Shown here piece by piece: positions 59,544-64,000 of a stretch of 64,000 bases of DNA. The stretch is from Anaerolineae bacterium. GTDB lineage: Bacteria > Chloroflexota > Anaerolineae > Aggregatilineales > UBA2796. Numbering within the stretch: position 1 is the first letter of the stretch; every line of letters begins with the position of its first letter. The stretch is from assembly GCA_019637555.1 (NCBI GenBank), contig JAHBVK010000020.1, positions 33,456-97,455 of the forward strand, in the 5' to 3' direction. Made by a program: the position numbers and the translations under genes. The notes below the pieces were generated by a model. The model worked only from the letters and a program-made list of their open reading frames with translations, searched no databases and had not been told where the DNA came from.

Positions 59544-60733
59544 CAGCGCACCTCCGCCTTAATTTCCTCAATCCGCTCAAGGATCGTTTCGGCGCGGGCA
59601 TACCACGAATAGTGTGCCGCTTCCTCTTGTGCCTGCTTACCAATCCGCTCCCGCAGTTGAGGATCGGTATACAGACGCTGGATCGCCGCCGCTATCGCCT
59701 GCTCATCCCCCACCGGAACGAGCACGCCCGTTTCCCCATCGCGGATCACCTCAGCGACAGCAGGCAAATCGCTGCACAGCGCTACGCCACCAGCAGCCAT
59801 GTACTCGAACAACTTTAGCGGAGAAGCATAATAGGCGAAGTGTTCCGTCCACGGAAAAGTCATCGTGCACACATCAAAAGTGCGGATGTACAGCGGCACT
59901 TTGCTTGGCTCGACTCGCCCCGGTGCAAGAAAGCGATCCTCTGGCAAGCCCAATTCTCGCCAGCGCGTCCGCAATTGTTCTAGCATCTCTTGAGGTCCGC
60001 CGACTAGGCAAACCGAGACAGGCGCATCGCCGATCTTGGCTATCGCGTTAATCAGCGTATCGACGCCCTTGGACATCGACATGGTATGCAGTTGTCCCAC
60101 GTAACCACAGATGAATGCATCGACTGGCAAGCCAAGTTGTGCCCGCGCCACCTTTCGTTCAGATAGGTTGGCAAAGCGTTCAATGCGGAAACCGTCGTGC
60201 GCGGTGATCGAGCTGGCAGCGCCGCGCTCCCGCAAATCAGCCGCCAACTTGCCCGTCACGGCGACCACTAGCCCGACTCGGCGCACGCACCAAGTTTGCA
60301 GACGCTTGCCTGTGCCCGACTTTGCCAACTGATGCGCCTCAAAGACCAGCGCATGACGCGGCTTGAACAGACTCAGCGCCAGCAGCGTCAGTGCATCGCG
60401 GCTGTAGTAAACATCAGCGCGTCGGAAGATCAAGATCAGCGCCAGCACCAGCACATAACTCAGCGTTTGAATCGGAAACGCGATCCTCTCAAACCGATGT
60501 CCCAGCGGGAACAGATCAAGGCAGGGTACGCGCTCAATCGTAAACCGCTTTTCCACGCCGTAATAAGCGAACGGATCGCTGATTTTGCTCATCTCCGGCG
60601 TATTTACGCGCCGAGTGGTCATTAGAGTCACAGTATTGCCATGCTGGGCGAAGGCTTCACAATTCTGCATGATTTGCAGCCCGTGCGCCTTCTCAGTGGG
60701 CATCCGTATATTGGCGAGATAAAGCAGCTTCAT
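59543..60733 (-). CDS. GT4-family glycosyltransferase
   Basis: 396 residues, GT-B fold. Begins MKLLYLANIRMPTEKAHGLQ; the second domain starts ICGYVGQLHTMSMSKGVDTL and contains YASPLKLFEYMAAGGVALCS, the E-x7-E region in a variant form. One hydrophobic stretch (about 88-106, LSYVLVLALILIF) could associate it with the membrane. Coupled by ATGA to the gene before and TGATG to the one after. Confidence 0.9.
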   Translation of the reverse strand: MKLLYLANIRMPTEKAHGLQIMQNCEAFAQHGNTVTLMTTRRVNTPEMSKISDPFAYYGVEKRFTIERVPCLDLFPLGHRFERIAFPIQTLSYVLVLALILIFRRADVYYSRDALTLLALSLFKPRHALVFEAHQLAKSGTGKRLQTWCVRRVGLVVAVTGKLAADLRERGAASSITAHDGFRIERFANLSERKVARAQLGLPVDAFICGYVGQLHTMSMSKGVDTLINAIAKIGDAPVSVCLVGGPQEMLEQLRTRWRELGLPEDRFLAPGRVEPSKVPLYIRTFDVCTMTFPWTEHFAYYASPLKLFEYMAAGGVALCSDLPAVAEVIRDGETGVLVPVGDEQAIAAAIQRLYTDPQLRERIGKQAQEEAAHYSWYARAETILERIEEIKAEVR

Positions 60734-61794
60734 GATGCCGACATCACTTCCACCAGCCGATCCATCAGTCCCGTCAAACTGTGCGCGGTGCGGGCACGTC
60801 CCTGAATATCCAGAGCGATATTGTCGCGTGTCGCTTGATCCAGTTCCAGCACAGAGCGAATCGCCAGCACTAAACCATCCACATCTTCAGGAGAGGCGAT
60901 CCGCAGCAGTGAGGCGTGATCGCGCAGCAGTGCATCGAACGCCGGATTACACACAATGGTTAACGCGCCCGTGATCATACTCTCCAATGCGGCTTTGTCG
61001 AACAAACCCGGTGGACTCAAATTGATCGCGATGGTGGCACGCCGGTACAGATCGCGTACGTCAGGTGCAGGCAATCCTCCGGTGAATTGCACGCGATCTG
61101 CGATGCCCAGTTCAGAAGCTAACTGCTGAAGCTGAGTCAGATACTCTGCGTCTTGTCCGGCTGGCACATTCCCGACGATTGCTACCCGTACGTCGATCCC
61201 ACCCTTGATGGCAACGGCGAGCGCTAATAGCAGCGTCCGCTGATGCTTAATCGGCATCAACCGTGCCACCTGTACGATCAACGGCGGCTGATCATCTGGC
61301 ACCTGCGGATCGGGTGCAAAGAAGCTGGTGTCGATGCCATGTCCCACCGCGCGAAGTTTGGGCGTTTGCAGCGGGAAGCTATCGGGCGCGGCAGTGAACA
61401 CCAGCTTACTCACGCGCGTCGCCCAATGCAGTTCCCGCGACTCCTGTCGGTGCGTGTACCACAGGAAGATTGGCACATCGAACAGAACCGCAACCAGCGC
61501 GGCAAGCCACGCATAACGCGGGACCATGTGAGCGAATATTGCATCCAGCGACGGCGCTAATCGCAGCAGTGTGGCGTAGAAAGTCAGCAGTTCACGCACT
61601 CTACCGACTCCGCGCTCTTTGCCCATCGACCAGACACGTACGTTGGCGGGCAGATCGCTGGTCTTGACGCGCTGTTCTAAGCACAACACCTCTAGCTGCT
61701 GGACGCGTGCTGCCAATTCGCGCACCCAATCCAGCGTGAAAGCGAGGATCGGATCGCCCGCGTCCAGCTTCTGTGTGATCATCAGGACGCGCAC
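60730..61794 (-). CDS. GT4-family glycosyltransferase
   Basis: 354 residues from GTG 61794, which has AAAGGAG six bases upstream and fits the conserved VLMITQKLD start; a longer frame to 61836 overlaps the previous gene too far. GT-B fold with LIVQVARLMPIKHQRTLLLA opening the donor domain and FDKAALESMITGALTIVCNP as the E-x7-type region. A central membrane-like stretch (LAALVAVLFDVPIFLWYTH). Donor and acceptor unknown. Confidence 0.88.
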   Translation of the reverse strand: MRVLMITQKLDAGDPILAFTLDWVRELAARVQQLEVLCLEQRVKTSDLPANVRVWSMGKERGVGRVRELLTFYATLLRLAPSLDAIFAHMVPRYAWLAALVAVLFDVPIFLWYTHRQESRELHWATRVSKLVFTAAPDSFPLQTPKLRAVGHGIDTSFFAPDPQVPDDQPPLIVQVARLMPIKHQRTLLLALAVAIKGGIDVRVAIVGNVPAGQDAEYLTQLQQLASELGIADRVQFTGGLPAPDVRDLYRRATIAINLSPPGLFDKAALESMITGALTIVCNPAFDALLRDHASLLRIASPEDVDGLVLAIRSVLELDQATRDNIALDIQGRARTAHSLTGLMDRLVEVMSAS

Positions 61795-62954
61795 GCCGTT
61801 TCTCCTTTCGCCACGCGCTGCCACATGCTTACCCACTTATGCAGTAAGCGCTGTTCGTCGAATGCTTCGAGCAAGTGTGCCCGCGCCGCCGATCCCAGTT
61901 GCTGGCGCTGCGCAGGGTTTCGGATCAGGGTGATCAGGGCGTCGGCTAGTGCTGCCTCGTCACCAAGCGGGACAAGCAAGCCAGTCTGATCCTGTTGGAT
62001 CACGTCTTCGATCCCGATAATTCGGGTGCTGACGATGGGCAAGCCGCTAGCAGCGGCTTCCAGCAGAACGCGGGCGAGACCTTCGTAATTACTGGATAGG
62101 GCATAGATCGATGCCGCCTGATACAGCCCCGGCAGATCGTGATGCGCCACCGCACCGAGCAAACACACCCTGTCGGTCAGTGAGAGTTGTGCGATGTGTG
62201 CCGGAATATCGGTATTGCTCAGGTCGCCTGCTAACACTAAGCGCGCACTCGGTTGTGCTTGGTGAACGCGGCGAAACGCTCTCAGAAGTAGTGGCAAATT
62301 CTTAAACGCGACTGGACGCCCTACCCACAAGATCAGTGGATCGTCTGCCGCCACTCCGATCCGAGTCCGCCACGCCGCCGCTTGATCCGGCTGCGCTTGT
62401 AGAAATGGCGACAGGTCGAATACTAGCGGGATCGTACAGACCTTCTCAGTAGCAATGCCCAATTGCACACAGGCGGATCGTTCCGCGCTGTTGACCACAC
62501 GTACGGCATCGGCACGTGGCAGTATCCAGCGTGCTACCCAAGTGAGCAGGCGATTCCGTCCACGTTCAGCGGCGAACTGAGCGCTGGAAAGGAAGCTCGA
62601 ATGATCCTGCATGATCACAGGCACGCGCAGTTTGCTGCGCAAACGCAAACCGATCAGGGCGGTTAGAAACGGGTCTTGCGTGGTGATCACATCAACGGGT
62701 TGATCGGACTCGGCGGCGAGCTTTAGCGCAGCATGATAACCATCGAGTAAATAATGAAAGTAACTGGCGGAATTGGTCGGGATCGCCGTCACGCGCTCGG
62801 AGCGATACGCGGCTAGCCGCTTGCCACTGCGTCGATTGCACACCACCATACTGATCCGTCCGGCTTGCTGCGCGTAGAATTCATGGCGCGGGCGTGAGTT
62901 GCCGATCTGTTCGTTCAGTATCGTGGCATCCAAACTGATCATTAGTACGTGCAT
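61782..62954 (-). CDS. GT4-family glycosyltransferase
   Basis: 390 residues, GT-B fold. MHVLMISLDATILNEQIGNS opens the acceptor domain; LILWVGRPVAFKNLPLLLRA the donor domain; SSNYEGLARVLLEAAASGLP is the E-x7-E motif. Begins within the TGATG overlap with the gene before and ends 13 bases inside the next. Confidence 0.92.
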   Translation of the reverse strand: MHVLMISLDATILNEQIGNSRPRHEFYAQQAGRISMVVCNRRSGKRLAAYRSERVTAIPTNSASYFHYLLDGYHAALKLAAESDQPVDVITTQDPFLTALIGLRLRSKLRVPVIMQDHSSFLSSAQFAAERGRNRLLTWVARWILPRADAVRVVNSAERSACVQLGIATEKVCTIPLVFDLSPFLQAQPDQAAAWRTRIGVAADDPLILWVGRPVAFKNLPLLLRAFRRVHQAQPSARLVLAGDLSNTDIPAHIAQLSLTDRVCLLGAVAHHDLPGLYQAASIYALSSNYEGLARVLLEAAASGLPIVSTRIIGIEDVIQQDQTGLLVPLGDEAALADALITLIRNPAQRQQLGSAARAHLLEAFDEQRLLHKWVSMWQRVAKGETACAS

Positions 62955-64000
62955 CAGCGCCGCCCGTGTGCTTCGAGTGCCGCCACCGTCTGCTCGACGA
63001 GCCGCGACCAGCGAAAACGATCCAATCCCTCGCCCGTTCGCGTCGCTAGTCTTGCAGGCAGATCGTCCTCGAAGGCGCGTTTCAATGCGGCGATCAATGC
63101 TTCCACATCGGGATGCTTGACTAATAAGCCGTTCACGCCGTCCGTGATGATCTCGCCGTTGCCGCCGCGGGCACTGGCGATCACGGGTGTACCAGCATAC
63201 AACGCCTCAAGGATCGTGTGCGACAAACCTTCGTAACCCGAATACAACGCCATATAATCCGCCGCCCGCATGTGCAGATCGATCTGTTCGTGTGGCACTT
63301 TGCCTAAGAAGCGGATGTTCGCGCCATTCTGTTTCGCCCGCGCTTCTAGTCGTCCGCGATCTGGTCCGTCGCCTGCCACTAGCAGAGTAATATTCGGAAC
63401 ATGCGGCAGGGCGTCGATCAGATGATCAATGCCCTTCCACGCCGTCAAGCGGGCGACGGTGAGTAGATAATGTCCATCCGCATCCCAGCCAAGCTGCTGC
63501 CGCGCCTGCTGTTTTGTGATCGGTGCATTGTGTGCTTCGCGTTCCAGCGCGTTATAGATTACCTGCACGCGGTTTGGATCAGCGCCCCAACCAATCACCA
63601 TCTGGCGCAGATAATGACTCGGCACAATGATGTGATCGACATTTTTGACTTCACGTGCCCGTGCCCATTTGAAGAACTCAACTCGTGCGTCATAACGTTT
63701 GTGCTGGAACTGATCAATGTCTTCCGTCTGCGGCACGAATCCACGATTAACGCAGCGTTCCCAAGCGTAGTCACCGACCACTTTCATCACGCGGGGCTTA
63801 GATCGCGCACCGAAGCGCGGCAGTCCCAAGCTGTTCAGATACACCAGATCGGACCACGCTGCGCCTTGCCGATAGCTGTTGGCATACGTCGCCAACCGGA
63901 GTAGTGGATTCTGCTGAAAAGAGATGCGCCTCAGCGGATAAGGATAACCACTGCTCGGCGCATCTCCATAGGCGAGTGCTTGTACTTGATGTCCGCGTGC
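62954..64000 (-). CDS. GT4-family glycosyltransferase, 5' end outside window
   Basis: 348 residues visible; the frame stays open to the window edge (RGHQVQALAYGDAPSSGYPY is readable before any start), so the true start is upstream. The fragment lacks only the first strand of the GT-B fold. LLTVARLTAWKGIDHLIDAL opens the donor domain and YSGYEGLSHTILEALYAGTP is the E-x7-E motif. First visible gene of the polysaccharide operon, which therefore extends further. Confidence 0.9.
   Translation of the reverse strand, partial: ARGHQVQALAYGDAPSSGYPYPLRRISFQQNPLLRLATYANSYRQGAAWSDLVYLNSLGLPRFGARSKPRVMKVVGDYAWERCVNRGFVPQTEDIDQFQHKRYDARVEFFKWARAREVKNVDHIIVPSHYLRQMVIGWGADPNRVQVIYNALEREAHNAPITKQQARQQLGWDADGHYLLTVARLTAWKGIDHLIDALPHVPNITLLVAGDGPDRGRLEARAKQNGANIRFLGKVPHEQIDLHMRAADYMALYSGYEGLSHTILEALYAGTPVIASARGGNGEIITDGVNGLLVKHPDVEALIAALKRAFEDDLPARLATRTGEGLDRFRWSRLVEQTVAALEAHGRR

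Noticed and set aside
1..64000. tRNA genes, rRNA genes, transposases, integrases
   Set aside because: I looked for GTTCGA-type T-arms, CCA ends and DDE or recombinase motifs and saw none; a tRNAscan run would settle the tRNA question.

Overview
The window (about 54% G+C by eye, both strands coding) looks like a chromosome segment of a Chloroflexota bacterium, probably Anaerolineae-like. That is inference from several features: exported proteins with long Thr-Pro-rich linkers, a long eukaryote-like IleRS, a 2TM/TPR membrane protein set, stand-alone MalT-like and LuxR-hydrolase regulators, and foldback repeats of the CCCTCACCCC type. I saw no phage, IS transposase, CRISPR array, rRNA or tRNA.

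Layout. 1-10.4 kb: cell-envelope and housekeeping genes (lipoprotein, LysM-M23 peptidase, acyl-CoA dehydrogenase, UspA-like protein, SGNH protein, Thr-Pro lipoprotein, coiled-coil protein, aroA, and a membrane-anchored CHAT protein that lacks both catalytic residues). 10.5-15.2 kb: small stress or detoxification modules, each with its own regulator (rhodanese and VOC; SDR with a TetR regulator sharing an identical 19-bp operator; cupin; TetR and SnoaL). 15.2-31.5 kb: an orphan sensor kinase, a MddA-like methyltransferase divergent from a LuxR-HTH/hydrolase fusion, an exported clostripain-type protease, more TetR/cupin/SRPBCC genes, a BNR-repeat protein coupled to a MoaD-like protein, and a MalT-type regulator next to an alpha/beta hydrolase.

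31.5-35.8 kb: a decayed PIN toxin with an intact antitoxin, a relic of a second copper ATPase gene, and a complete csoR-copZ-copA operon. 35.9-42.8 kb: a T-box leader with an apparent Ile (ATC) specifier drives an operon that begins with a GNAT gene, passes through a TPR protein and two single-TM proteins, and ends in ileS. Divergent from it, with its own strong promoter, are two adjacent SLATT-type 2TM proteins (42.9-44.2 kb), the best candidate here for an undescribed conflict or stress module. 44.2-53.4 kb: a polytopic glycosyltransferase, WD40 protein, an esterase-CapA fusion, a DUF4353 beta-helix protein, and a beta-CASP nuclease followed by a small acidic protein ending in a beta-clamp-binding motif (QLSLF).

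53.4-64 kb: one tightly overlapped minus-strand operon for an exported polysaccharide: five GT4 glycosyltransferases (the first runs off the window), a Wzm-like permease, a Wzt-like ATPase with a glycan-recognition domain, a CgeB-like glycosyltransferase and a GT39-like membrane enzyme. Neighbouring genes are coupled by ATGA or TGATG overlaps, so they are very likely made together.
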